Below, piece after piece: positions 17,123 to 24,796 of a stretch of DNA of 64,000 nt. A model generated the notes under the pieces. The model ran no database searches. It was given only the letters and a program-made list of their open reading frames with translations, and was not told the origin of the DNA. Numbering within the stretch: the first letter of the stretch is position 1; each line of letters begins with the position of its first letter. A program made the translations under genes and the position numbers. Origin of the DNA: Sphingomicrobium sp. XHP0239 (GTDB taxonomy: Bacteria > Pseudomonadota > Alphaproteobacteria > Sphingomonadales > Sphingomonadaceae); contig NZ_CP154608.1 in NCBI RefSeq assembly GCF_039555325.1, forward strand, positions 1,364,001 through 1,428,000. The letters are read 5' to 3'.

Positions 17123-18190
17123 ATGGATCGCACAACCGCCAACACCGGCACCAAAGCGGTCAGCGACCGGCTGGCCTTCGACGAGAACGCGCTGCTGGCG
17201 TGGATGGAAGCGGGGGTCGCCGGATTCGAAGGCCCGCTGACCGTCGAACAGTTCAAGGGCGGCCAGTCTAATCCCACCTACAGACTGTCGAGCCCGTCGG
17301 GCGACTATGTTCTTCGCCGCAAACCGCCTGGGAAGCTCCTGAAGGGCGCCCATGCGGTCGAGCGAGAGTATCGCGTCATGTCGGCCCTGGGCGAACAGGG
17401 GTTCGCCGTTCCGGCGACGCACGGGCTGGAAGAGGACGAAAGCGTCATCGGGACACCCTTTTTCGTCATGAACATGGTCCCAGGGCGAATCGTCTGGGAG
17501 GCGCATTTTCCCGGGATCGAGGACAAGGCCGCCCACTTCGACGCCATGAACGCGACCATCGCGCGGCTGCACGGCTACGATCCGGAGGCGATCGGGCTCG
17601 GCGACTACGGCAGGGGCGAGGCGTTCGTGGAACGTCAGGTCAAACGCTGGTCGGACCAGTATCGCAAGGATACCGACGCCGGCCGGGTCGCGGCGATGGA
17701 CGAACTTGTCGACTGGCTGGAAGACCATGCGCCCGATCGCTCGGACGAGCCCGTGCGGGTCATTCACGGCGACTTTCGCTGCGACAACATGATCTTCGCG
17801 CCGGACGCGCCGCGGGTCGATGCGGTGCTCGACTGGGAACTGTCGACGCTCGGCGATCCCGGGGCCGACTTCGCCTATCATCTGCTGATGTATCGCATGC
17901 CGTCGGCGGGGAGTTTCACGGGCCTCCTGGGCCGCGATCTCGACGACCTCGGCATCCCGAGCGAAGACGAATATGTCGCCGCCTATTGCGAGCGAACGGG
18001 GCGCGACGGGCTAGCCGACCTCGACTATCTCATCGTCTACAACATGTTCCGGCTGTGCGGAATCGTCCACGGTATCAAGGGACGCATCGCGCGCGGAAAC
18101 GCATCGAGCGCCCATGCGGTCGAAACCGCAAAGGCGCTCGAACCGCTGGCAGAGCTCGCCCTCGCCAACGCGAAAGCGGCCCGGCTCTAG
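17123..18190 (+). CDS. Aminoglycoside phosphotransferase-fold kinase, ACAD10/11 N-domain type
   Basis: A 355-residue protein kinase-like phosphotransferase. The ATP-handling and catalytic motifs are VIHGDFRCDNMIF (catalytic Asp) and AVLDWELSTLGDPGADFAYH (metal-binding Asp). The GGQSNPTYRL glycine-rich loop and the overall length match the family related to the N-terminal domain of eukaryotic ACAD10/ACAD11, which phosphorylates 4-hydroxyacyl-CoA so that an acyl-CoA dehydrogenase-like domain can process it. Such stand-alone proteins are frequent in bacteria with strong acyl-CoA catabolism, which fits this window. Aminoglycoside resistance is unlikely. It is convergent with the M3 peptidase gene, six bases away. 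Confidence 0.82.
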   Translation: MDRTTANTGTKAVSDRLAFDENALLAWMEAGVAGFEGPLTVEQFKGGQSNPTYRLSSPSGDYVLRRKPPGKLLKGAHAVEREYRVMSALGEQGFAVPATHGLEEDESVIGTPFFVMNMVPGRIVWEAHFPGIEDKAAHFDAMNATIARLHGYDPEAIGLGDYGRGEAFVERQVKRWSDQYRKDTDAGRVAAMDELVDWLEDHAPDRSDEPVRVIHGDFRCDNMIFAPDAPRVDAVLDWELSTLGDPGADFAYHLLMYRMPSAGSFTGLLGRDLDDLGIPSEDEYVAAYCERTGRDGLADLDYLIVYNMFRLCGIVHGIKGRIARGNASSAHAVETAKALEPLAELALANAKAARL

Positions 18191-18196
18191 GCTGCC

Positions 18197-20377
18197 CTAC
18201 TCGTCGCCCCCGTCGACCGGGAAACCGCGACGGCGAAGCAGCGCATCGACGTCCGGATCGCGACCGCGGAACTCGCGGTAGGCCTCGGCGCGGTCGGTGG
18301 CGTTGCCGGTCATCAGGATATTCTCGGCAAAGCGGCGCGCCACTTCGGAATCGTACGGATTACCCGTCTCGGCAAAGGCCTCCCACGTGTCCGCGTCCAT
18401 CGTCTCCGACCAGAGATAGCTGTAGTAGCCCGCCGAATAGGCGTCGGACGAAAACAGGTGGTTGAAGTGCGGAAGGCGGTGACGCATCACCGTCTCGACC
18501 GGCATCCCGATATTGGCGAGCGCGGTCTTCTCGAATTCGTCGACATCCACGTCCCCGTCGGGATCGCGATGCAGCGCCATGTCGACGAGCGCGCTCGACA
18601 GATATTGGACCGTCGAGAACCCCTCGTTGAAGGTCGAGCTGGCCTCGATCTTGTCGAGCAGTTCCTGCGGCATCGGTTCGCCCGTCTCGTAATGCTTCGC
18701 GAAGCGGCTCAGGACCGGCTCGGTCAGCAGCCAATTCTCATTCACCTGGCTCGGATACTCGACGAAATCGCGCTGATTGCCCGCGAGGCTCGGGTAGTCG
18801 ACGTCGACCAGCATGTAGTGGATCGCGTGACCGAACTCGTGCCAGAGCGTCTGCGCATCATCGAGGCTGATGAGCACCGGTTCGCCCGGTTGCGGCTTGT
18901 TGAAATTGTTGTTGTTGGTGAACAGCCCCGGCTCGTCCCCGGTCAGCTCGGTGCCGATGCGGAAGCTGTTCATCCACGCACCCGACCGCTTGCCGTCGCG
19001 CGCGTAGGTGTCGAAATAGAACAGGCCGATATTCTCGCCGGTCCGGCTGTTGTTCACCTCGAACGTGCGGATGTCGGGGTGATAGACCGGCACCTCGCCC
19101 GTATTCTCGGTCATGGTGATGCCGTACAACTGCTGCGCCGACCAGATCATCCCGTCGACCATGTTGTTGAGTTCGAAGTAGGGCTTCAACTCGTCCTGGC
19201 TGAGGTCGTAGCGATCCTTGCGCACCATCTCCTGATAGTAGCGGTAATCCCACGGCTGGATCTCGCTCACGCCGTCGCGGCGCGCGAAAACCAGCATGTC
19301 CTCGACTTCCTGGTCGACCCGCGCGACTGCGGCGGGCCAGACCTTCATCATCAGTTCCATTGCATTGTCGGGGGTGCCGGCCATCGTGTCCTGCATGCGC
19401 CAATGGGCGTGGCTCTCATATCCCAACAGGTCGGCGCGCTGGGCACGGACCTTCACGATGTCGGCGATCACCTGGTTGGTGTCGTTCGCATCGCCATTGT
19501 CGCCGCGGTTGACGAACTTGTTCCAGATCGTCTCGCGGAACGCGCGATCGGTCGCGAAGCTCAACACGGGATCGACCATCGAGCGGGTGTTCTTGATCGC
19601 GTAGGCGCCCATCGACTGGCTCTCGCCCGCCGCCCGGGCAGCGCTCACCACGTCGGACGGCACGCCCGCAAGCTGAGCCTCAGTCGCGGCAGTATAGACA
19701 TTCTCGTCAGCCAGAACCTTGGCCGAAAAATCGCTGAACAGCTCGGCCAGACGGGCATTGTAGGCCGACAGTTGCTCCTTGCCCGCTGCGTCCAGCTCGG
19801 CTCCGTTGCGGACGTAGCTTTCGTAGCGACGCTCGAGCACGCGCATCTGCTGGCTCGTCAGGTCGAGGTTCTGGCGATTGTCGTACAGCGTCTTGATTCG
19901 CTGGAAGAGCGCTTCGTTGAGCGTCACTTCATCGTAGGCGGCCGCCAGCTTGGGGCTCCATTCGCGGTCGATCGCCTGCACTTCGGGCGTCGAGATGTTG
20001 CTCGAATAGACGCCGAAGATCGACTGGACGCGGTCCAGCCGCTCGCCCGATGTCTCGAGCGCATCGATCGTGTTGGCAAACGTCGGCGCGGCGGCGTTCG
20101 ACGCGATCGCGTCGACCTCGGCCAGATATTCGTCGACGGCAACCGTATAGGCCTGGTCGAACATCGAGACGTCATATTCGTCCCACTGTGGGACGCCGCC
20201 ATAGGGACCTTCCCATTCCTGCAGCACCGGGTTGAACGCCACCGCGTCGGCCCCCCGGTTATCGGCGGCCTGGGTGGCCATGGCGGCGGCGGTCGCGATC
20301 GCGGCGTCCTCGCCGACCGTGCCGCACGCAGCGAGCGAAAGGCTCGCGCAACCCGCGAGCAGAAGAGTCTTGGTCAT
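18197..20377 (-). CDS. M3-family metallopeptidase lipoprotein (dipeptidyl carboxypeptidase type)
   Basis: A 726-residue zinc peptidase of the thimet oligopeptidase/Dcp family (M3). The HEFGH zinc motif is at residues 513-517, followed by the expected downstream glutamate region (PSQVNENW). The start at 20377 gives MTKTLLLAGCASLSLAAC, a signal peptide with lipobox LAAC, so the enzyme should be a periplasm-facing lipoprotein that trims short peptides, probably releasing C-terminal dipeptides. A GAAGGA site precedes this ATG; the upstream frame extension lacks a signal. Length fits periplasmic Dcp homologues. It sits alone between a convergent kinase gene and a same-strand Nudix gene. Confidence 0.92.
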   Translation of the reverse strand: MTKTLLLAGCASLSLAACGTVGEDAAIATAAAMATQAADNRGADAVAFNPVLQEWEGPYGGVPQWDEYDVSMFDQAYTVAVDEYLAEVDAIASNAAAPTFANTIDALETSGERLDRVQSIFGVYSSNISTPEVQAIDREWSPKLAAAYDEVTLNEALFQRIKTLYDNRQNLDLTSQQMRVLERRYESYVRNGAELDAAGKEQLSAYNARLAELFSDFSAKVLADENVYTAATEAQLAGVPSDVVSAARAAGESQSMGAYAIKNTRSMVDPVLSFATDRAFRETIWNKFVNRGDNGDANDTNQVIADIVKVRAQRADLLGYESHAHWRMQDTMAGTPDNAMELMMKVWPAAVARVDQEVEDMLVFARRDGVSEIQPWDYRYYQEMVRKDRYDLSQDELKPYFELNNMVDGMIWSAQQLYGITMTENTGEVPVYHPDIRTFEVNNSRTGENIGLFYFDTYARDGKRSGAWMNSFRIGTELTGDEPGLFTNNNNFNKPQPGEPVLISLDDAQTLWHEFGHAIHYMLVDVDYPSLAGNQRDFVEYPSQVNENWLLTEPVLSRFAKHYETGEPMPQELLDKIEASSTFNEGFSTVQYLSSALVDMALHRDPDGDVDVDEFEKTALANIGMPVETVMRHRLPHFNHLFSSDAYSAGYYSYLWSETMDADTWEAFAETGNPYDSEVARRFAENILMTGNATDRAEAYREFRGRDPDVDALLRRRGFPVDGGDE

Positions 20378-20446
20378 GTTGGATTGGTCCTTCGGGAAAT
20401 AACATTGCCATGGGTCTAGCATAGCCAAGCTGAACCTGACCGTAAG

Positions 20447-20971
20447 CTAGCTTTTCGCATCGTCCGCGTGGGCCAGATACGCCATCAGCCGCACGTCCAC
20501 CGCAATGCCTTCGTCGCGCTTCGCGGCCACGAAGGACCCGATGTCGCGGAGCGGCACCTCATGCACTGTGATGTCCTCGCCATCGGTCCCTCCGCCCGCA
20601 CCGACCTTCACGCACTCGTGCGCCCGAACGGCGGTGAAGCTTTCCGCTACGAGGCCGGGAGAGGAATAGAATTCGCCGATCACTTCGATCCGTCCGGGCC
20701 GATAACCGGTTTCTTCCTCCAGCTCGCGCTGCGCGGCCGATGCGACTGTGTCATCCTTGCCGCCGTCATCGTCGCCGATCAGTCCGGCAGGCAGTTCGAG
20801 GCATCGTTTTCCGATCGGAATCCGGTGCTGTTCGACAATCAGGAGGCGGCCTTCGATCAGGGCCTCGATCACCACCGCGCGGATCCCGCGGGCACGTCGG
20901 ACATATTCCCAACGCCCATCCTTCACCGCGACGATGAAGTCGCCTTCGTATTTGATCTCGGGATCGCTCAA
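20447..20971 (-). CDS. Nudix hydrolase, ADP-ribose pyrophosphatase-like
   Basis: A 174-residue Nudix protein. The Nudix box is recognisable as GLIGDDD...AAQRELEEETGY, with a short acidic insertion (DDDGGKDD) between the glycine and the REx2EExG core. LELPAGL before it and the SPGLVAES loop after it match ADP-sugar pyrophosphatases of the NudF type, which cleave ADP-ribose. It begins with TTG directly after the upstream TPM gene's TAG, so it is probably translated by coupling. It is the last gene of a four-gene minus-strand group with lemA and two TPM-domain genes. Confidence 0.85.
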   Translation of the reverse strand: MSDPEIKYEGDFIVAVKDGRWEYVRRARGIRAVVIEALIEGRLLIVEQHRIPIGKRCLELPAGLIGDDDGGKDDTVASAAQRELEEETGYRPGRIEVIGEFYSSPGLVAESFTAVRAHECVKVGAGGGTDGEDITVHEVPLRDIGSFVAAKRDEGIAVDVRLMAYLAHADDAKS

Positions 20972-21643
20972 CTACAGCTCGATAAGCTTATCGGGGATTT
21001 CGTTGGTATCCTCGCTCGACTTGGGGAAATGCTCTTCCAGCACCAGTCCGATCTCGTGAATCGCCGCGCAGATCCCGTCGGTAACGCGGCCCTCCTTCAC
21101 CGGCCCCAGAAGCGCTGCCATGGCTTCCGCCCAAACTTCGGGCTCGACCGCTTCGGTAATTGCGTCGTCGTGCACGATCTCGGCGCGATGCTCTCCCATC
21201 GAAAGGTAGATGAGGATGCCCGTACGCCCGATCGTTCGCCGCTCCGCACCGGCCTTGTAGATGTCGATGGCGCGTCGCCGGACCCGCCGCGTCTTTGTCG
21301 CGGTCGGAGTGAGCGCCAGCCGCAACGGCATCCAGCGGAGCGCCAGCCACAACAGCACGAAGATCAGGAGCGAACCGAACAGCAGCATCGTCAGCAATGC
21401 CTGGACCGTGGGTTCTGCCCAGCCGCCGAACAGAGCGACTTCGACCCGTTCGAGGACACCCGGAAACGTCGCTGCCAATGCCAGCAGGATGAAGGTCGCG
21501 AGGATCGGCCATTGCAATCCCACGTCATGATACTTGTCGGACAGCTTGGCCGTCACCGCGATGATCTCGCCGTCCGATCGCTGTTCGGCCTTGGCGATCG
21601 CGTCCGAAACGCGCTGATGGTCCGCTGCGGTCAGTTCGATCAT
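20972..21643 (-). CDS. TPM-domain membrane protein
   Basis: A 223-residue protein with a TPM domain split around two membrane helices (about residues 45-64 and 82-104). Family features are the N-terminal ADHQRVSDAIAKAEQRSDGEIIAV and the later GRTGILIYLSMGEHRAEIVHDDAI. This is the short paralog that usually accompanies a longer YgcG-like TPM protein and LemA. The ATG immediately follows the TAG of the preceding gene. The trio is widely conserved and membrane-associated, possibly in envelope protein quality control, but the biochemical role is not established. Confidence 0.85.
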   Translation of the reverse strand: MIELTAADHQRVSDAIAKAEQRSDGEIIAVTAKLSDKYHDVGLQWPILATFILLALAATFPGVLERVEVALFGGWAEPTVQALLTMLLFGSLLIFVLLWLALRWMPLRLALTPTATKTRRVRRRAIDIYKAGAERRTIGRTGILIYLSMGEHRAEIVHDDAITEAVEPEVWAEAMAALLGPVKEGRVTDGICAAIHEIGLVLEEHFPKSSEDTNEIPDKLIEL

Positions 21644-22615
21644 CTACCAGCCCCCCGATGCGCCGCCGCCGCCGAAGCCGCCGCCGCCGAAGCCGCCGCC
21701 GAACCCGCCACCGCCGAAACCACCACCGCCGCCGAAGCCGCCGCCCCCGCCCCAGCCGCCACGACTGCCCCGCGAGATCGCGTCCAAGCCCCACAGCATG
21801 ATGGCGAGGTCGCCCGAATCCATGCCCCGCCGACGACGTCGCCGCCGCTTCTTCCCGCCCTTGCGGTCGTCATCGTCATCATCTTCGTCGTCATCGTCGC
21901 GCCCGCGATAGGCGCTGCCCATCCGGCTCATCCCGCGGAGAAAGCTCAACGCCACGAAAGCCATGACGAGGAGGATGAACGCCCCCGAAAAACCGCCGAC
22001 CGAACCACTGCGCTGCTCTTCCTCGGCAGCGAGCGCGTCCGCGCGGGCGCGTGCCTCCGCCGGGCTGAGCGCCAGGCTCTCGAACATCTGCGTCAGCCCC
22101 GCCTCGATGCCACCCGCGAAATCGCCCGCCTTGAAGGCCGGGCTGATGGTGTTGCGAATGATCCGCCCCGCCACGATGTCCGGAAGGAAGACGCGGGCGC
22201 CATATCCCGTCTCGATGCGCACTTCGCGTTCCTCGCGCGCGACCAGAAGGATGACGCCGTCATCCTCTTCGGCATCGCCGACGCCCCATGTCCGCCCCAG
22301 CTGATACCCGTAATTCTCGATCGTCTGACCGCCCAGATCGTTGAGCGTGACGACGTAGATCGGCCGCCCGGTCGCATCGAAATTGTCCTGAAGCTTGCGA
22401 TTGAGCGCCAGTTCCTCGGCATCGCTCAGGAAGGCACCCTGATCGAGAAACCAGCTATTTTCCGGCCGCGGAGGAAAGTCGATGTCCTGCGCCCGCGCGG
22501 GCAGCGCCCACGCCATCGCCATCGCAAGCAGCGCCAAGGACGCGGCGATCCAGCCGAAACCGGACCGCGCCGTGGACGCTTTTGGCGACTGGAAACGGTT
22601 GGTGAGCGCGTTCAC
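21644..22615 (-). CDS. YgcG-like TPM-domain protein with glycine-rich tail
   Basis: A 323-residue exported protein: signal or anchor helix at about residues 22-42 (ending PARAQD), a TPM domain (about 50-190, with FLDQGAFLSDAEE, IYVVTLNDLGGQTIENY and VRIETGYGARVFLPD), a second membrane helix near 208-226, a basic and acidic loop (DDDDEDDDDDD then KRRRRRRR), and a C-terminal glycine/phenylalanine tail made of GGGGFGG-type repeats ending GGASGGW. The low-complexity tail at 21,650-21,770 is coding, not a DNA repeat element. The GTG start is two bases after the lemA stop. It forms a conserved unit with lemA and the short TPM gene. Confidence 0.9.
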   Translation of the reverse strand: MNALTNRFQSPKASTARSGFGWIAASLALLAMAMAWALPARAQDIDFPPRPENSWFLDQGAFLSDAEELALNRKLQDNFDATGRPIYVVTLNDLGGQTIENYGYQLGRTWGVGDAEEDDGVILLVAREEREVRIETGYGARVFLPDIVAGRIIRNTISPAFKAGDFAGGIEAGLTQMFESLALSPAEARARADALAAEEEQRSGSVGGFSGAFILLVMAFVALSFLRGMSRMGSAYRGRDDDDEDDDDDDRKGGKKRRRRRRRGMDSGDLAIMLWGLDAISRGSRGGWGGGGGFGGGGGFGGGGFGGGFGGGGFGGGGASGGW

Positions 22616-22617
22616 CC

Positions 22618-23214
22618 CTAATTGTCGAATTCGACCTCGGGCGCGACGTCGGCGCCCGCGGCGGCTTCGAAGGGAACCTTGGGTTCCGCGCCGTGGATCA
22701 CCTTCGCGCCGATCGCGTCGGGGAAAGTGCGGATCGTGGTGTTATAGTTGCGCACCGCCTCGTTATAGTCGCGGCGAGCGACAAGGATGGAGTTCTCCGT
22801 CCCTTCCAGTTGCACCATCAGGTCCGCGAAGCGTCCCTGCGACTGAAGCTCGGGATATCGTTCCATGATGACCGTGCCCAACAGGCTGCGAGCGCCCGAC
22901 AGCTGCGCCTGCGCATCGCCATAGGCGCGCACGGCATCGGCATCGTCGAGCTGTTCGGGCGAAAGCTGGGTCGACGTCGCACGCGCACGTGCTTCGGTGA
23001 TCTGCGTCAGCGTCGTCTCTTCCCGATCGGCAGCGGCCTCGACCGTTTCGACGAGATTGCCGATGAGATCGTTGCGACGCTGATATTCGGCCTGAAGATT
23101 GCCGAACTGGGCGTTCACCTGCTCCTCTGCCGTCGGCACGCTGTTGATCCCGCATCCCGCCAGGCCCAAGGCCGCCAGCGGGACCAGAAGCCCGGTTTTG
23201 CGCACGATGCTCAT
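22618..23214 (-). CDS. lemA: LemA-family lipoprotein
   Basis: A 198-residue LemA protein starting at ATG 23214 behind AGGGAT. The lipobox is LAGC near residue 21, so it is likely lipidated rather than having the simple N-terminal anchor of classical LemA. The helical core shows the family signatures RRNDLIGNLVETV, ARSLLGTVIMERYPELQS, LEGTENSILVARRDYNEAVRNYN and the C-terminal FPDAIGA. It is first of the lemA-TPM-TPM-Nudix transcript and is divergent from mscL across 122 bases. Confidence 0.93.
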   Translation of the reverse strand: MSIVRKTGLLVPLAALGLAGCGINSVPTAEEQVNAQFGNLQAEYQRRNDLIGNLVETVEAAADREETTLTQITEARARATSTQLSPEQLDDADAVRAYGDAQAQLSGARSLLGTVIMERYPELQSQGRFADLMVQLEGTENSILVARRDYNEAVRNYNTTIRTFPDAIGAKVIHGAEPKVPFEAAAGADVAPEVEFDN

Positions 23215-23336
23215 ATCCCTAATCTCCCCGAAAACCACGTGTATTAGCCACATAGGACGGCTCGATGCCGTTTTCAATCGCGCCGCGATGGCATAGGGCG
23301 GTCGCGGAGACAATCATTCACGGGAGAACGCGACCC

Positions 23337-23798
23337 ATGTGGAAAGACTTCAAGGCCTTCATCGCCAAAGGAAACGTCATCGACCTGGCGGTGGCAGTGA
23401 TTATCGGGGGTGCATTCGCGCTCATCACCGCGGCGCTGACCGAAGACGTCATCATGCCGCTCGTCGGCGCCATTTTCGGCGGTCTCGACTTCTCCAACTA
23501 TTTCGTTCTGCTCGGCGATATTCCCGAGGGATACGAAGGTTCGACGACCAACTATGCGGAATTGAAGGAAGCGGGCGCGCCCGTGCTGGGCTACGGCGCA
23601 TTCGTCACCACCGTGATCAATTTTCTCATCCTCGGCTTCATCATCTTCCTGATGGTCCGCTGGGTGAAGTCGGTGATCGAACGCGAACAGGCGGCCGAAC
23701 CCGAAAAGCCTGCCGAGCCGACCGAAGTCGAACTCCTCAAGGAAATTCGCGACGAACTGAAGGCTCAGCGGCCCACAACAACGCCGCCTTCGGCCTGA
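23337..23798 (+). CDS. mscL: Large-conductance mechanosensitive channel
   Basis: A 153-residue MscL channel subunit. It begins with the amphipathic N-terminal helix FKAFIAKGNVIDLAVAVIIGGAF, which runs into the first membrane helix that lines the pore (residues 16-42); the periplasmic loop carries YEGSTTNYAELKEAG, the second helix is about residues 75-95, and a charged C-terminal helix (EVELLKEIRDELKAQ) forms the cytoplasmic bundle. It opens as a pentamer to release solutes on hypo-osmotic shock. Length is typical. Its 3' end is close to, and convergent with, the ssrA gene. Confidence 0.96.
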   Translation: MWKDFKAFIAKGNVIDLAVAVIIGGAFALITAALTEDVIMPLVGAIFGGLDFSNYFVLLGDIPEGYEGSTTNYAELKEAGAPVLGYGAFVTTVINFLILGFIIFLMVRWVKSVIEREQAAEPEKPAEPTEVELLKEIRDELKAQRPTTTPPSA

Positions 23799-23814
23799 TC
23801 CTGAAAGGGAAATG

Positions 23815-23846
23815 GGGGGTTTTCTGTTGCCCGGTAACCCCCCGAA
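23815..23846 (-). terminator. Hairpin at the 3' end of the ssrA gene
   Basis: Read on the minus strand, GGGGGGTT and AACCCCCC pair in an eight-base stem around a 14-base loop, followed by ATTTCCCTTT. It sits just beyond the tmRNA coding piece and could end its transcript, with mscL converging from the other side. The U-tract is weak. Confidence 0.5.
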
Positions 23847-23874
23847 CCGCTGGAATCCCCTTCTGTTGCCCGGT

Positions 23875-24155
23875 GGGGTCCGACCGCGCTTATGGCTTTG
23901 TAACGTTCGCCCGTGAGGGCTACTGGTTACGCGGCAATAGCGAGTGCTTCGTTATCGTTAGCACTTGTGATGTTGAGCCGTTGCGGTGGACTCAAACCGG
24001 TCGGCAACCGGACCTTTACCACGCTCGTCGATCCTATTTCGCCCCCATCAGCAAGGGTGAATTTATCACCGTTGGTGGTGGAGGCGCCGGGGTACTGCCC
24101 CCCGGGTCCGATGCGCTTATTCCGTCCGATACTCTACCGACATAGCCGGTTGCCC
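23875..24155 (-). ncRNA. ssrA: Circularly permuted two-piece tmRNA
   Basis: On the minus strand the acceptor piece comes first: a T-arm region (GGGGGGCAGTACCCC) then the acceptor strand CGCCTCC with encoded ACCA, ending at 24076. After a 29-base intervening segment, the coding piece begins at 24046 with GGGGGCG, which pairs base by base (one G-U) with CGCCTCC to make the seven-base acceptor stem, followed by GAAATAGGATCGACGAG. The tag frame ANDNEALAIAA plus stop is at 23962-23927. This order, 3' half before 5' half, is the permuted tmRNA of alphaproteobacteria, processed to two RNAs that rescue stalled ribosomes with SmpB. The outer ends of the two pieces (about 24155 and 23875) are estimates. 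smpB is not in this window. Confidence 0.9.
23927..23962 (-). other. tmRNA proteolysis-tag reading frame
   Basis: Minus-strand codons from GCT at 23962 to TAA at 23927 read A-N-D-N-E-A-L-A-I-A-A-stop. The ending ALAIAA is a ClpXP/ClpAP degron of the LAA type. Alphaproteobacterial tags commonly begin AND(N/S), and sphingomonad tags have the form ANDNEALALAA, so this is a one-residue variant. Confidence 0.92.
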
Positions 24156-24216
24156 GGCACACCCTAGATAGGACAGCTCGCCCCGCTCGACAAGTCGCGG
24201 GGAACCGTTCGCTTCC

Positions 24217-24241
24217 GGAACGATTCGACGGTCGTCCCGTT
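24217..24241 (+). promoter_or_regulatory. EcfG-type general stress promoter
   Basis: GGAAC at 24217-24221, a 16-base spacer, then CGTT at 24238-24241: an exact match to the -35/-10 consensus used by the alphaproteobacterial general stress sigma factor EcfG (PhyR-NepR pathway). It points at the small lipoprotein gene starting at 24307, leaving a leader of roughly 58 bases. Confidence 0.8.
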
Positions 24242-24306
24242 GTCCCCATGGAAAACTGGCCCGATAGAAGGCCGGAAAATCGCACATAACGAGGGAAACC
24301 CACATC

Positions 24307-24591
24307 ATGAAAAAGATCACTTTTGCTATGACCGCTGCTGCCGCCGTCGCCTTGTCGGCGTGCAACCCGTCCGAAGACGCTGCCGGCGACGCCGTGGCCG
24401 AAGCGGGCGAAGAACGCACCGAGGCTCTCGAGGAAGCGGCCGATAACGCCGACACCGAAGCCGAAGAGGAACGTCTCGAAGCGGCCGCGGAAGAATCGAA
24501 CATCCGAGCCGAGGCGCGCGAGGAAGTTGCCGAAGGCGACATGGAAGATGCACGCGAAATCGCTGACGAGCTGGACGAAGTCGAGCAATAG
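24307..24591 (+). CDS. Small acidic helical lipoprotein, stress-induced
   Basis: A 94-residue lipoprotein: signal peptide MKKITFAMTAAAAVALSAC with lipobox LSAC (mature Cys19). The mature 75 residues are dominated by Ala and Glu, with almost no aromatic or hydrophobic residues (EALEEAADNADTEAEEERLEAA...), and would form a long, highly acidic amphipathic helix or coiled coil. An exact EcfG promoter precedes it, so it should rise in stationary phase or stress. It begins a run of four such genes. An intrinsic-type hairpin follows at 24597-24617. Function unknown; shape recalls Lpp-like spacers but without the heptad Leu pattern. Confidence 0.75.
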   Translation: MKKITFAMTAAAAVALSACNPSEDAAGDAVAEAGEERTEALEEAADNADTEAEEERLEAAAEESNIRAEAREEVAEGDMEDAREIADELDEVEQ

Positions 24592-24596
24592 GGCAA

Positions 24597-24617
24597 TTGG
24601 CCGAACGCGGCCAAAAA
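24597..24617 (+). terminator. Hairpin after first small lipoprotein gene
   Basis: TTGGCCG at 24597-24603, loop AACG, CGGCCAA at 24608-24614, directly after the stop and followed by AAA. A second, larger hairpin (GGGTCGGC/GCCGGCCC with CCCC/GGGG inside) follows at about 24632-24662. Together they could end the transcript or hold its 3' end, though U-tracts are short. Confidence 0.45.
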
Positions 24618-24697
24618 CGATCACGCTACGCGGGTCGGCTCCCCATCGGGGGGCCGGCCCGTATGCATTTGATAGATTGACAAGTCGTCTCGGTGGC

Positions 24698-24723
24698 GGA
24701 ACCATTATACCGGGATCGCCGTT
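24698..24723 (+). promoter_or_regulatory. EcfG-type general stress promoter
   Basis: GGAAC at 24698-24702, a 17-base spacer, then CGTT at 24720-24723, an exact EcfG consensus. It lies 74 bases before the ATG of the second small lipoprotein (24797), so the group of small lipoproteins has at least two stress-sigma promoters. Confidence 0.8.
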
Positions 24724-24796
24724 GAGCGATTCAATGGTGTCACGTCCTCAATGGACGGACGCTGTGGAGACCATACTACTCAAGGGAATTACCACT

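Noticed and set aside
18458..20419. Long open frame opposite the M3 peptidase (653 residues)
   Set aside because: Antisense to a complete peptidase with HEFGH; the translation is low-complexity and without domains.
21650..21770. Glycine-codon repeat region as a DNA repeat
   Set aside because: It is the coding sequence of the YgcG-like glycine-rich tail, in frame and ending with the stop codon.
24034..24705. Minus-strand 223-residue frame over ssrA
   Set aside because: It covers the acceptor half of the tmRNA and the small lipoprotein on the other strand; composition is shadow-like.
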